From Osmia lignaria lignaria (lineage: Eukaryota > Arthropoda > Insecta > Hymenoptera > Megachilidae): 64,000 bases of DNA. A program made the position numbers and the translations under genes. This document shows positions 48,969 through 63,307 of the stretch, piece after piece (position 1 is the stretch's first letter; each line of letters opens with the position of its first letter). The notes beneath the pieces are model-generated. The model had not been told where the DNA came from. It made no database searches and was given only the letters and a program-made list of their open reading frames with translations. The DNA lies in assembly GCF_051020975.1 (NCBI RefSeq), contig NC_135037.1, positions 3,286,001 to 3,350,000 on the forward strand, read 5' to 3'.

Positions 48969-51900
48969 AGAAGCATGGTTTGGAGGAGAGGAAAGAAAAT
49001 GTAGAAGGAAGCTCGAGGAACCACTGACAAACTAACGAAGGTAATTAAACTTGGATTCCTCAGCAATTGGCTGATTTATGGAGCGGTCTTATATAGTTTA
49101 TATAGAATCTTAATATGGTTTAGTTTAATTTTGCTGCGCCAGCTGGTCGATCTTTTCCAAACGCTTCGAGTGGAAGCTAGCCGACCATCGATTAACTTTG
49201 GTAATCGATTAAGCTGGCTTTGAAAACGGCACCAGCCGCGTGCAAATGAATTACGACGATGCCTTCGTGGTCCACGGGATTCTTTTCCTTTCTTTTTCAT
49301 TCTGTTACGTCGGGGCGTCGAAACGACGTTGTTCGAATAGCGTGGATAATAAAAACTTGCAAAATCGCAGGGAAGAGACTAACGATTAATCTTCATTCGT
49401 GCCGATCGCAGGGTTTCGAGCATTTTGCACTCTCTCGATGCTTCGAAAAGCTCTATCGAGCTTTCAATTTCCATTTAGAGCACCGAGTACTGTGAGTAAG
49501 AAAAACTTTGAAATTATCTTGTACATATTTCAAAGGAAGGTCTGCTAAATATCGAGCACTTGTGACTCCTGGAAGTCAATTTCACTGGCTAATAGATTCT
49601 CCCGAGAAAATCCTTCGTTAACACTTTTCTCTTTACTTTTAATTCCCTTTCAGCCAAGGGGCACGGCGTAAGAGTAACTTGGAACGCCTGCCGCCGCGTT
49701 AGTTATTACAAGTTCTTCGATTGAATCGCAAACGTCGACATAAGCGAGCGAGATTTACGATGTCGCAAAATTTCATTAGAATTCGGAGCAATTCTCTGTT
49801 CGACGGTGCTCGAGTTCCCTCGATTTCCACAGGGTTGAAGCGTCCCGACGCATTTATACGAGCGGCCGGATGGCACCGTAAACTTCTCCCCTTGCTGTTT
49901 GTTTCAACTTCCACACGATACGAACGCGTATGACATTTACCCAAGAAACAACGACGACGTTTAACGTTTAGATTTTGCTTTTATATTTAACATCAGAGAA
50001 ATTATATAAAGATGATCCAGTCGTTTATTCGTTGTTGACGTCGATCCATTCGAGCGTGCAACATTAATAGCATCGTTCAACTGAAAACATGAATGTTTAA
50101 TGAAAATTCTCTAGCCCGGGGGAAATAAATAGTCACGCGGGCACGTGTTGCAATAAAATTGCATCGGGCAGAAATCGCCCCTCTGTTCGCGAGTAATTTC
50201 GATGCTGTTACGCCGTTAACAGTTGCAAGCTCGCGATTCTCACGAACGAACGCGTCAAAGCGAAAAATGAGCTCGATTTCAGGGATAACAAATAACTTCT
50301 GTCATTTTGTAGCTTTTCCGCTTTCATTTTTACTATAGATGCTTCAGGCCCGCTAAGCACATCGTTTTTCCTCGCGAATTGGCCCTTCAACCTATCGTAA
50401 TCCAAGGTATTAGTCGTAGGCATCGGTGATATTAAGTATCTGTCAGAACTGTCACGAAACAGAGATACTATTCTCATCCCCGTGTCGGTATGTGTGTACA
50501 CGGTTCTCGCGGTTATTCCTACGGGACTATTTCTGACAGTACACGTGACGTTAATGAAACTTGGTCGTCGGTCTAACTGAGCAACTTGGGACGTGACTGC
50601 ACGCGGAGGGTTCAGTCTGGAAAGGGTAGCTGGTTCTTGCAGCATGCCGAGCCGAGGCTAATACCGGACCAACCCCTTTAAGCCATCTCGTCGGCCGACT
50701 TACGTAAGTCCAGGGACGTCGATTCAATTTACCGTGGCTTTTGCCCGAATCGAAAAGCGCTTAGCGACTGCTACAATTAGAATTATTGACCGTACCTCTG
50801 TTATGAAAACAAATTAATAAAATGCTCCATCACCGACTCACCCCATTTTATGCAATATAGGTTATATAAATTAATACAACGCGAACGATCGATGACTATT
50901 TCTGAGGTACTTTACGTATATTTAGCTAACGTTAAGTCGAGGATTTGGCTTCGTTTCCATATCTCGGTCTCCTTTTTTGGTAACCATCAAACCATCGCGT
51001 CTCTCTCGCTGTCGACGCAGCGGCTGCTGATTTAAAAGGTCCGAACGGTGGCGCGTCATAAATATTCATGCGTAATTTCGCGACAGATGACAATTTAATT
51101 TCGTGAAACGGCATATTTAATCTCGAATCGACAAGAATTATTTATCGGGCGTAGGGGAAGAGGAGGGTGCACGAGGGAGGTCGTACGCGTTAAATTCCTC
51201 GGGCAGCGATCGTCGCAACGGTTCGTTTATCTTCTCGTAAAATAATGTTTCGCGCGAATGAAATTCGATAACGTCCGCGGTCGTGCGTTCCGTTGGCTGG
51301 AAATTTTTGCCGGTGGCCACGAGCCATCGAGCTCGTTGGCGAAATATAACTGCCACCCCGGCGGCAAGGAACAGGACCGGTTAAATCCGATCGAGCCAGC
51401 TCCTGGCTCGTAAATTTCACCGCGTTACGATCGACTAGTTCTTGGTCATGGGAACGTGATTCAACAGCGTTTCTCGGGTAAACAGAAATTCACGCGGCGG
51501 CAAGCGTTGTCTTCTTCGAAGCAGCAGGCGTCGTCGAATCCCCGGGGATGACGAGTACGCCAGCAATTTGCACGACATCCCCTCGCGTCACCGCCTCTCG
51601 CCACCGCTTTCCATCTTCGCTCCCTCCCCGGGAACAGATCCCATTTCGCGAGAACGAACGATCCAGGCGAAGGGTAAGGGGTTCAAAGAACAATAAAAGG
51701 GGCAGCACGGTTCGGTGAACGAGGAAGAAGAGGACGCGAACCCCGACGACGCTATATTATGTCGGGCATTTCCCAGAAGATGGTACCCGAACCGAGAACC
51801 GCGAAGATGTTGCCGAGGGAGGAGCAAATAAATACCTGACTAAATCGTCCGGAAAACTCATTCCATCCGTGGGACAACGTCTTTGGAAGCCTCTCGGCCG

Positions 51901-54233
51901 CAGCCGGCTCGTTCGAGCGGCACACCGCACGCCCATCGATGCCTTCTACCCGCCTATTCTCCCTTGTGCAATTTCGAAAGTGAAGCTTAAGTCATGGTCG
52001 CTAGGTGTGACGGAACGGGAGAAAAGTGGCCGTCGTAAGTTAAGTCGTAAAAGACGACACCGAACTGTCTTGCCAGATCAACCTGTCCTGAACTACTCGA
52101 AGACGTTTTTCGTTGGGAAAAGTTTGGAACAAGTGCGTCGTTCGAGGGTTACGATCCTGCTTTGCAACAGCGAATATAGAGACCACTTGCAATTAGCCTG
52201 AGTAGGCCTTTGACAGTCCTCAAACGCTTCAACGGATTTCTCCACAATGACAGCTGGCTTGGTCGACGACAGAGTGCACTTTATCACGCACGGACCTTGG
52301 AAGATCATGCAGCTATAAAACGAGGATCAACCTAAGCTTTTGATGTTTCAGCATGATGGAAAACAGAGCCGATAGTCTCCGTAAACAACAGAAAGCTATT
52401 TTTCTGTCACTGCTGTCCATTTCTCGGGCCAGTAAATCACCGCATAGTTATTTTATCGCGACGCTACAGGTAATAGGAAGTATAAATCAACATTTCGAGC
52501 TATCTTCGGATCAATATGATGGTGGATTAGCTAGGAAGCCGGACTCTACGGTCATCAAACGAACACACGTATTCGAGAATAGCCCTATTCAATAGCTGAA
52601 AGCACATTGGATAACGTAGAAACCATAATGGCATAATGCGCGTAATCGAGCGGTGAAACCGAACTGTAATTTTGTTTATTGAATATTTTACGAGCCCCGG
52701 GTAGTATCTTAGGCGCGCGCCTCCGCAGTAGCGCAACCACGAATTGGGTCAGACGCGATAATCAGACAGACAGTCGGGGGAAGTTTAGCGATGACCGAAG
52801 CCGTAAATCGGCCATCATGCGAGAGAACGTGGAAACAATAAGCACGAGAGGGATCGATTAGCGAGCTGATTTACGAGCGATCGTCAATATGCATCGTTAG
52901 AAAGCCATACGAGAGACACTCTGAAAATTTTGATTATTACAATAGAATTAACTACGTCGTTTGTGCAATAATTATTTCGATTGCCAGAACGGCGATGGGT
53001 ATTAAATAATACAGTAATTATCGTGGATGATATATTATTCTATTGGCAAATTGTCAAAACTCGCTGCGCGAATCACGGTTGAATTGGAAGGCGCAACGAA
53101 CGTTGGCAATCTTCGCTGGCCAGATTTGCCAACTTCTCGTGGCGCGAAGCGTGCACGATTCACGAAGCTATTCGATATGCATCATCGACCGCGATAAGAC
53201 CCACGGACTTTCGCGTAGACCACGGAATAACGGAAGTTATCCAATCTCGGCGAGAGGAGACCGCGAAGTTGATAAAGGGAAATATACCCATCCCAAGGCT
53301 GAACGGTGTGTGCATCGAGAATACTCCTTGTACGGGGCAACCACGAGTAAATCATCCCTCCATTGCTGCTGTTTTATTCGCCACGGAAATAAAGTTCCGA
53401 TTCCGTATCGGAATTTATTAGCCTGAAAAACTTTTGTGGCACGCGTATCTTTTCGAGGAGAAACGGGATCCTCGAGACATTGCCACGAACGATTAAATCT
53501 TTTGTCATTTTCTTGAATCTCCGAGAAACTTTCCAGCAGATAATTAACCCTCTCTTACATCGCGCTATAATCATCTGTATGGGTTTCATTAATTTCGTTA
53601 ATTGTAAGGTATCGTCACTTTCAAATATTATAACAATGGTATTTCAGATAGTGGGAAGGAGAAATAGCTAATCTAAATCAAACGAATTTTCGAAACAATG
53701 AATGGCACCGATGATATAAACGGCAACTTTAACTCAGAATAGTTAGATTGTGAAATGAGTTTCTAAGACGAGAATGGTTCGACCAGACGAGTTCTATGGA
53801 ACGATAGAACTATTATTAAAGCTGCCATTAATTCCATAAGGAAAGATACCTACCGGTAATGCTATTAGTATCAAAGTTATCGCATTAAACTTCCTCAAAC
53901 AGGTCCTGTACGTGTGACAACTGTACAATAGTTCAAATATAGGAGATACCGAACCATAAATGTGTTCAAGGAATTTTCGTTATTTCGTTCGAATCGAGAG
54001 TTTCTTTTTAAAGCTGCTCGAACTGCAAAATAAAAGGCAGACCTTTTAAGAAAATTAACGCTATCATCCGCAGTCGAGGATCTTAGAATCCGCGTCGTGT
54101 CTCATCGAAAATCAATGTCCAAGCAAGTTCCATCCTCTCGTAGCTGGCCAAGTAATCAAAGAGTCGATTAACTAAAGCAGAACGACGAGGGGTCGAGCAA
54201 GAAACCGCATTAAACTTCAAGGATCTGACCCGA

Positions 54234-54257
54234 CTCTCTCTCTCTCTCTCTCTCTCT
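54234..54257. repeat. (CT)12 microsatellite
   Basis: Twelve CT units, followed by GTGGTCTGTGTAG. A simple sequence repeat likely to vary in length between individuals. Confidence 0.95.
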
Positions 54258-57200
54258 GTGGTCTGTGTAGTCCGGTTCGAGTCTCTTTCACGCGGTCACC
54301 AGGCTAAGTTTTTTCGTTTGCCAAGGAAAATCGTGCACCTTAGGAGAGGGTTTCCGGAAGGTGGCGTGAAAATCGACGAGCGTAAATCGAGCCAGCTCGT
54401 CTTCTTTGAGGGCCGCCGTGTAAAGAGGGCAAGAACGAAGAGATAGGTGAAGAGCAAGCAGCTGCGAAAGAGAGAAAGAAAGAACGATGCCCGGTCTATA
54501 TACCTTTTATGCTCCAGAATCCGAGAACGTCGTAATAGAAACCCCTGACAGGGGTCAATCTCCTAACGGTCGATCCCGAAAGCCAACCCAGGCTAGCATT
54601 CATCGATCAACCTCATCCTTCAATCCCAGCTTCGATCTAGACCTACTATTTCATTCGCCGGTAAGCTCGCTACCGAATCATTCGATTCTCTATTTTTGCA
54701 TACCAACCCTTCTTCCGTCGCTCCTACTGTCTCATTCTCGCAGCTTCTTCCACAGTTAACCCAAGCCGGAAATACCTTCGGTGTAATAAGTGATTTCGAG
54801 TGAATTGATAGGGAGGATTCTAAGTGTAAAGGGTGTTCGATAGAAGTGTGCTTATACATATGAATTTATGAAATTCACGATCGAAGAACTTGTGATCAAA
54901 GTGTTCGACAAAATCAAATGTGTGGGGAACTTCTCACGACTAACATTGGTCTAACTTCCTGATGAATATAAGATCCTCTACCTGGTCCGCGGAATTATTC
55001 GGTCATCGTTTGCCAGAGAACTAGCAAAGTTTGCCATCACTCAATAGGCTAATCAACGATTCACGTGAAATTTACGGTTCGAATCACAACTTTAATGTAA
55101 ACCTGTTTGCTCGAGAGGCTTGTCAACTAATTAGAAATTATATTCGAGCGCCATTAACCAATCCGGTAAAATCAACCTGATTAAAGAATATACCAGTGAT
55201 TTAATATTATATGAGTTCAATTGGACGAACTAATGAAATTGGATAGAATGAAATATCATAGTTGAATAGTTCAATAAAGATAAAAGCTAAATTGGATTTA
55301 TTCTCTGATTAATGGTCAATTTCTGTATAGTTAATGAAAATAACCACGATACTTATGGAACGAGCTGATGGATTCACGGTTATTGGGAAATTTAAGATTC
55401 AGGATATCGAACGTTTCGGTATCTGTTTAAGATGGTAGAGTGTCGATTATCTTCGAGTTCCATGCGCAAAGGGAACCCTCTGTTCTTCCTAGCCAGGGTC
55501 GTTCATAATACTTTATTCCGCGCCGACAATGGCCTGCAGCCAGTGTCGTTTCACGGCTACCGTCGACTCCTCTGCCCGTAGGTTCTCGCGTATCCAAGGT
55601 ATTTTCCCTTTTATCCGTGCACCCTCTGGCAGGCTGCCATCGTCGAAGACGACGACAACGAGGAGGACCAGTCGCTTCTATTTTCCCTGCTGGCTCCCTC
55701 CGTTCGATAATAAAGGTATCCCGGATTCCTACGTGTCTCTCCGTCTGTTCGCTCGTTTTCACTGTCTCTTGGCCTCTTCTGTCGACCGAACGAGCGTCCA
55801 TTTGCGCCCGTTAACGATAGACTTTCCCTCCTTCTTTCTCTCTTCTTTATTATCGAGTCCATAAGGCGTGACATTACGCGAAAAGTGTTGCGATTTCTCC
55901 ACTCTTTGCTCTCTCGATTGTTGCTCGACCTTTCGACTGGTAAATCGAAGATTTACTAATACGTTGATTATCACGTTACATGAGAAGTACCGGTATTAAA
56001 ACTTTTCACCGAAACTACCTTTCTGACCCTTTGAGGTTTACTTGGAAATCTACGCGTGACCTACAACCCTCCAACGACCCACATGTTGGGAACTCGAGCT
56101 CCAGAATGTAGACGCTTAGAATGCCACCCTAATTCCACGATCCTCTTTATGGCGGTTCCAATCGCACGTTTTCGCTTCGCAGAGTCATCAATTACGCAAC
56201 CACTTTGTAATTTACAAAATAGACCTCGACGAGAATGGCAGTTCGCAGGCTATAGCAATTTTTGGGGGGTTGTACGATAATGAACGATCGCGTGAAATCA
56301 ATCTCGATTCGGTTTCACGCGTTTAATCGACGAATAATAACCGATTCCGAGAGAGCAGATCGCAAGGGGATGGTGTTAAACCACGTACCATGGACAGATT
56401 AAAAGCAGCCGTTGAAAATTAACGGGCTAATCTAATTAATCGAGATGATCTAGAAACAAAGGACCGGACAAAGGGTTGCACGGTGGTTAGCTGCAACGAG
56501 GAAATCAGCTCATCGGTTTTACGGAAAATATTCATCAAACTAGGACGTCACTGTGCTTGATTAAAATTATAATCGAGATTTAAGCTAGCTTTTTACTTGA
56601 CGCGCGTTTGAAGAACCATCGCACATATTGAATCCCGAAGGGCTTCTTGTTAAAAATTCAGCCCTGCTCGGATTCGACATTGTTCTTTCCGTCAACAATA
56701 ATCGCCGGGTCGACAGCCGTATCATACATTTTTTAGTGTACAGCATTCACACTGGAAAAGGGATCGACGCTTCCAATTTTCCAGCTTCGCGTCCAAATTC
56801 GGTCAATTTAAATAAATAACTGTACATGATTCGTCGTGGTCAGTGTGGCGAAATTGGATGTAGAAGAGAATTTCATGATTTTTATCGGATAATTTTTTTT
56901 TGCGAATGAAACTGTAACGGTATTTGCTTTTGTGTTTGAAGAGCGCCTTTAAAAGGTTTCAGTCTCGAGTGACACAGATATCAAAAAATTGTAACATTCA
57001 CTAATATGACCACAGCTTCGATACTGTAGCTGGGAAAATAGAGAAAATTCGTTCGTATTATCATTTAGCAATTATTAGAACACCTTCTCCAACAAGTCTA
57101 CGCTCTGAAGATTGCAAGTTTGAAAGGCGGGAAAGCGTGAAGAAAGCCTTCCCCCAAAGGCTCGTTGTCTCGAATTTGATTAGTCGTTGGAAAGGGTGGT

Positions 57201-60200
57201 GCAAAGTCGCACGCGCGGCGAGAAGAAAGAGGGTCGACGGGGTACCGGGGTTGATAATAAAATTCATAGCGTCGCCTGGAAATCAGACTCGGTGCTTCTC
57301 GATCGCCACTTGAAACGCGCACCCCCATCGTTCCCATACCACCGTCGGCCCCTCTGGTTCACCCTCGCGCCGCTGGAAACTTTTCTTCACCCTCGCGGGT
57401 CCCATTTACGCACAGTCGATCGGCTGTACTCAGACGGGACTCGTTATTCCGATCACGACAGAGGATTTCGCTCCTACGCTTGCACGAGAGAATCTTTTAC
57501 GACGGACGTTCGTGTCGTCGATATCGACGACGACTACGTACTTTGCCTGTATAATGTCGAACTGGCTGGAAGATGGTGTGCCAGCAGGATTTACCTGTCG
57601 CTGCAAAGCACTCGGTATCTGTTCCTCCGACGCGTTTATCGTTCGCCAGGAACAAGCTCTTTTCCCTGTTTGAAAAATAATTTCGCGACGTCCTGTTTAT
57701 GGTTTACGGAAGCTTTCCCTTCGAATACTCATTCCGCGGCAGGAGTATCGGGGTACAAGGAGAAGCGAAAAAAGAATACCAATTTTCCAGCATTTTACAC
57801 CGAAATAGACGGAGCCAGGAAATTCCGTAAACGTTTACGACGTTCGACTCTTACGCGCAACAGCAACGAACAGGGCAAATGTCGGCTATTCCAAAGGCTC
57901 GTAAAAAGCAATGGACGATCAAGGCTGGTGTAAACGGCTCGCAGGCGCCCTTAATTTTTCATTAGGGACCCATCCTGCTCGAACGGCCAATAACGGGTCC
58001 CCTTTATTCGACCGGACCGAGTCTCTCCAGCCTCGACACCGCGTATTGTCTTCGTGGTCGAATAAAGTTACGCCCGACGCGCTTGTACTCGTCGTCGATC
58101 CGTTGCCGTTCCAACGTTTAATCGCGTCGTTGGCGATTCGAGGACACGTAATTCCATTCATCGACGAGAAGACAAATTGCACGGACCACAATGCATCCCG
58201 AGAAGCAGGAGTACAGAGGGGGTGGCTGGCTGGGCGCGAGGAAGGTGGAAAGTGGGGGTGGTGGACGTTCGATCGCGGTTACAACGGGAAACTATGGCAC
58301 GAACGAACGGTATAGACGCGTACGCCAGTCCACCATTATCCTAGCAGCGAGAGGGACGAGGGTAGCTGGATGCAGGAAATTCCTTGCTACTCGAATAGTT
58401 TGAATAACTATCCCTCGTCCGGTTTCCTCGAGGCGCACGACGACGCTGGGCGTCCTTCGTGTCTTCCAACCTGTCTCCTTCGCCAACCTCGCCCTCGTCT
58501 TCTCCTTTATTCTACTCTACCCGTCTCTCGACTACTTTCCTCCAGACAGCTGTTCGAGAATTAGCGAATTCTCTTATGCACGGTGAACTTGCAGCGAACT
58601 AATATCGATTTCCGTCTAGAATTCCCAGCTTAAACGGCTGATGCTGTTTGCGTTCTACATTGCATTCCTGTACTTTCTTTGTACTACATAACTTTGTTGG
58701 GAATTTGGCGATAGAAAGGCATTTACAGTAATAAACATGGTCTTCTAATTGAGTTGGGGCTAAATTGGTAAAGATTGTATTCAACGTTGCCTCTAATCCT
58801 TACAGGTAGTAGAGAAATACCACTCACTGTGTTCACTGTTGATCAGTAAATTGAACAGCAGGTTCGTGCCTCTCCTTTTGCTAAGGCGAAATTACATCGA
58901 GCCACGAATTTCGGCGTGGCTTTGATCCGATTTTTCCGCTGGACCGATCAAGGAGACCGATCCCCGGAGGATCGTTCGTCGTGGCAAATCGTTGGACGTC
59001 CTAGGAATTCACGTCGACCTTGGCTTCATTGCGGCAGTTAATCGTCCCGGTTGCACCCCGACGCGAGTAATTGCAGGGAAACGCGGTGGGTAACGAGCAA
59101 AGCGGGTAATGTTGTTTGAATTTCATGTACACGTCGCGTCGCCAGTCACGAGCACAGTCAGACACAAACGGCCACAAAACGAGCGACGAAATTAATCTCA
59201 ACTAATAATGATAATTAACGAAATGTCACTGATACCCCGCCAGTTCGAATCGGGACGCGTTTTTAATAAAATTTCTGACTCGCGCGACGGAACAACCGTC
59301 GTATTTATACCGAAATCCAGGCGTCATACGCGAAACAAGCGGATAATGACGTTTAACAAACGTCATTAAGGTTCGCGCGCATAAATTACACGCTACCCAG
59401 GTAATTACCAATTTCAGATAATCTCGCTTCCTGTAACAGCTATTCCGTGACGTTTCGGTAATTCGACGAAGAGAAAAACTAAAACGAGGATAGGGTGAAC
59501 GTTCGATTGACCTTGTATTCGAGGGTGGATCGCGTGCCAATGGTGATGTTCGCGTCGTCGAAACGAGTTTCCGGGGACAAAGAGCGTGCATGCATGCAAA
59601 CGACGCGATGGGAAGAGGATGCGACGAGTTTTTGCTGCTGACAGAAACGAATGGGCGAATCTTGTTAAGGAAACGCGGTCAGGTTTATGCTGTGGACGTA
59701 GAGACTCTTTGGGTATTTTTGAAGGATCTCCTTTACGCGTCCGGATAATTCTTCCGGATGGAAATTGGTGGAAAAACTGATGAGAACATCTGCTAGAACA
59801 CCTTGTTATCCACGCTCGTATATTTTATAAAAAAAAAACAGGTTAAAGTGTTAATTGCACGCAGCGCGTAATTTGTTCAGCCTCGGAGCGAGGGAAACGA
59901 GTCGATGATAAGTCAGACTGGAAACTTAACTTGCCCAGGAATCGATCCGACATCGGAAGCTTTATTCGTGGAGCAAAGGAACACTCGACGAACGCGTGTC
60001 GGTCGCCGATGAAAAATATCCAGCCCCTTTTTCGCGTCTTTCACAAGGTTCTCTCGCGTTTCAAAAGGCGCGGACGCGAACAGAAGAAAAGCGAAACGGC
60101 GCGAGAAGCTTCGAGTCTGACGATGCATGGGCAAAGAACCCGTGGAAGAGAAACTCCCTTTATGCCGATTCACGTCGTTCCTCTTGCTTCTCATACCAGC

Positions 60201-61289
60201 TCGTCCTCGTGGTGGGCTGTCAAATCAACCACGTTCCGTTTTGTATTCAATCGCTCTTCTCTTCCGAGCGGGAAGTGCAGTCGCAGCTGCAGTCGAATCC
60301 GTGAGTTTGCCGCAACAACGACGCCTATATTCTACCACGATGGACTGCCGGCTTTCGAGCGTGACGTTGAAAAATGCTAGCGCGATCTAACGCCGAACGG
60401 AAACCGCTTCTCTGCGAGCCGAGAGATACCGTAGCTTCGAGAATCGCTGCATACGAAATCGATTCCCCGAGGACGTTTCCTCGAACGATTACGTGTGCCG
60501 TATAGTTAAGCAGCCGGCTACTTTCTTAACCAGGCTAATCTGGTACAAAGCTTCTTTGTTTGTAGGAATTATTATCAAAGACTCAAAAACCTACGAACAA
60601 TTCATCGTTTAAGGATAACGCCAAACAAGAGTTACCTTATTTCCCAACAAAATCGTTCGATCGCGTAAAGTGGTACATAAAGGCCTCGATATCGTCGATA
60701 CATACATATATATAAGGTATTCTTCGTGAAAAGGCTTGGCGTGTTCGATCGTGACGTTGAGAAACGCTTTTCAGATTCCTGCCAAAGGGGATCCGCGTCA
60801 AATCGTGGCGCGCGCATTACCTGGCACCGTTTCGACACGCTCCGCGATCTCGTGAATTTCTGCGACGTCGCGACGATGACGAATGTTCCGGGACCAACGC
60901 GAAGGGGTTTACGTTTTCCAAGAGGTACGTCCCAGGTTCGATTAACGTGACGCGGTTCTCGCGTTACGCGGTCGCGTTAATAACGCTGATTTATCGAGCA
61001 TCGAAGGGTCTCGCGCGTTACCGGAGCAATCTCAGCCCGTGGTACCCAGGCCTCCGAAAGCTATGGCTGTCCAAAGTGTCTGGAGGATCCTACACCCTCG
61101 TCACCGCTGCGTCTCATCCCACATTCTAAAGTATTGAATGCAACCTACACGATCCACGGGAATTCTCTATCTAGGAATTTCCAGTAACCAACTTTCACCG
61201 TAGTTAACGTCGACCGAATGTCTTCCAGAAGGATGCTAATAAATTTTCTCCAAACTGGAGCATCGGGCGTTTCAATGCAGAACGGGCAG

Positions 61290-61316
61290 ATGCAGTTGTT
61301 CGTTTAACAACTGCAT
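61290..61316. repeat. Short perfect stem-loop
   Basis: Arms ATGCAGTTGTT (61290-61300) and AACAACTGCAT (61306-61316) are separated by the loop CGTTT. In RNA one wobble pair and one A-U pair extend the stem to 13 bp. It is too short to be a standard microRNA precursor by itself. Confidence 0.8.
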
Positions 61317-63294
61317 TTAAGTTTTAGAAGATCCCAAAGCGGTCGAGCCCGTGACAAAAGGAAAATCGGAAACGGTGACTTTCCGCGGTCAAGGGATGCC
61401 AGTCGAGACAGTGGTCTATCTGGTGCAATCTCGTGCGAATTGTTCGGGAAGAAACGGTACGGATCCTATTTCTCTTCCAGTGGAAGGTTAAATTGCGAAT
61501 GAGATCTTCCCGGAGCGTCGCATATGATTGCTCAAAAGCTTTTCGTACTCTCGTTCTACGATCATCCCCTTTCTCTGGCATTCCTGATCGACTCGATTCC
61601 GTCGACTCGTTCGCCCGTTTTTCAGCTACGACGAGTCGACGTTCCCTCTTTTCCGAGGCCGGGGAAAAGAGAGGAGAGGAATCGTAATCGCGGTTGCTGG
61701 TAGGAATCGACGATGATGCCAGGCAGCACCTTTTCTATAGCCCGGCCCGCGCTATAGAGAACCGTTCGTCGTCGGGATATAACGTATATATCCGGCGGCC
61801 TGAAGGCTCGAGGTAGGGCATTGTTGATTGAGGCTCGATGCCGAGTCTCGATTCCACCTTCTATTGTCGAGTGGAAAGCTCGAGCAGAGCGAGCGGGGGA
61901 TCAGAAATAGCGGAGGGACGAATGACTCTGGAAGGCGGCTACCAGCGAAACGAGAGAACAAAGGAAGGGTTTAGGTTGCGAGTAAAAGGGGGATCCGGGA
62001 GGAGAAGGGATTTGGGACTCGATTAGGATGGAAAATTAGGCATCGTTCAAACGAGTGGTAAGTTATTACCTACGCGTATTAAGGAAAAGAGAGATATAAT
62101 TTGAAATGTTGAAAAAGCTAATCAAAGAAGAGCACTTCTTCAAACGGTAGTTGTCTTCCACAACCACGCCGTGTATTTTCAAAGGAATTACGAGACAGTC
62201 GAGGTTTCTTCGTTTCCTCGGAATCGAAAACGAAGAGTCAGTGAGCGAAGCGAGTGAAGAGGAAACGGTAAAAGATCGAAGTGAATTCATTCGGAAAGCA
62301 AGAGACGTTTGGGAGTCGATCGTTGGTAGAATAGAAGAGGAAATGAAGATTCGTAGGTGGTCGGAAGGTAGATAGAAGAAACGAAGAATAGAGGCACGCG
62401 AGTCCTCGCCGCGTTCCCGTATATCCGAGTATCTTCCGGTGGGAAGGGGTGGCGTGAAAGCGGGATAGTCGAGGAAAAGCACGGGATCGACTTGACGAAA
62501 TGAAACGTGGAAGCCGATAGTGGCGATGGCAGGCTAAAACGAGGTCGATCTTGGCTGCTGGGGAAATAAGGGAGCCGTGTGCCGGGCTGAAGGGTAACGG
62601 GGTGGTTGCGCCTGCGGCACGTAGATAAGATTCATGCGGAGGAAAAGCCGCGAACTTCGACGGCCTGTGAACGAGGCCTAAACCCCTGTGCAGAGCTTTC
62701 GCGAAAAATCCGAGAGGCGAGAGACGTGGCGAAGGAAAAGACGAGGCAAAAGGCGACGCCAGGCGTTCCCTTCTTTACGATATTGGCCTTGGGGATGGAT
62801 TCGACGGGTTACGAGGGCGGTTCGTGTCTCCTATATTCTCGAGTCACTGGAGGGTTAAACTAGACTTACGACCGACTCGTTTGCTACACTTCTTCAATCG
62901 ATACCAGTAAATACCGGTAGATACTTTTGTTTAAATACCATGTACGTACGTACTGTTGCTAAATAATGAGTCAAAGTATCGATACTTTAACGGTATCGAT
63001 TCCAGACCAGCTCGTAGCTGCTTTCGAGCCACGGCTTACGGAACGCATTTAGAGCCGGGCTTCGGAATAAAATTATGGCGGCGAGGATTAGCCACGTTCA
63101 ACGAACATCCACGGCTTTTAAGTAAAACAGAACCGGTTAACTTTTTCCGTTTCGCGGTTTGCGGATGCTCCTTTTTATTTCTATTTTCCTTTTTTCTTTT
63201 TTCTTTCCACCTCGACCTGAAGTTTTTTTCCCGCGAGCCTGAAATATTTGACCCCTCTTTTCTTTGGGAGAAATTAAATTTCTTCTCTGCTTCA

Positions 63295-63307
63295 TTTTTT
63301 TTTTTTT
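63295..63307 (+). repeat. Poly-T run of 13 in a T/C-rich tract
   Basis: A homopolymer within about 200 bases (63140-63330) rich in TTTC/TTCT motifs; low complexity only. Confidence 0.85.

Noticed and set aside
62151..62375. Plus-strand 74-codon frame with an acidic, helix-like tail
   Set aside because: Looks somewhat protein-like but is short, opposed by a 138-codon frame on the other strand and shows no domain.
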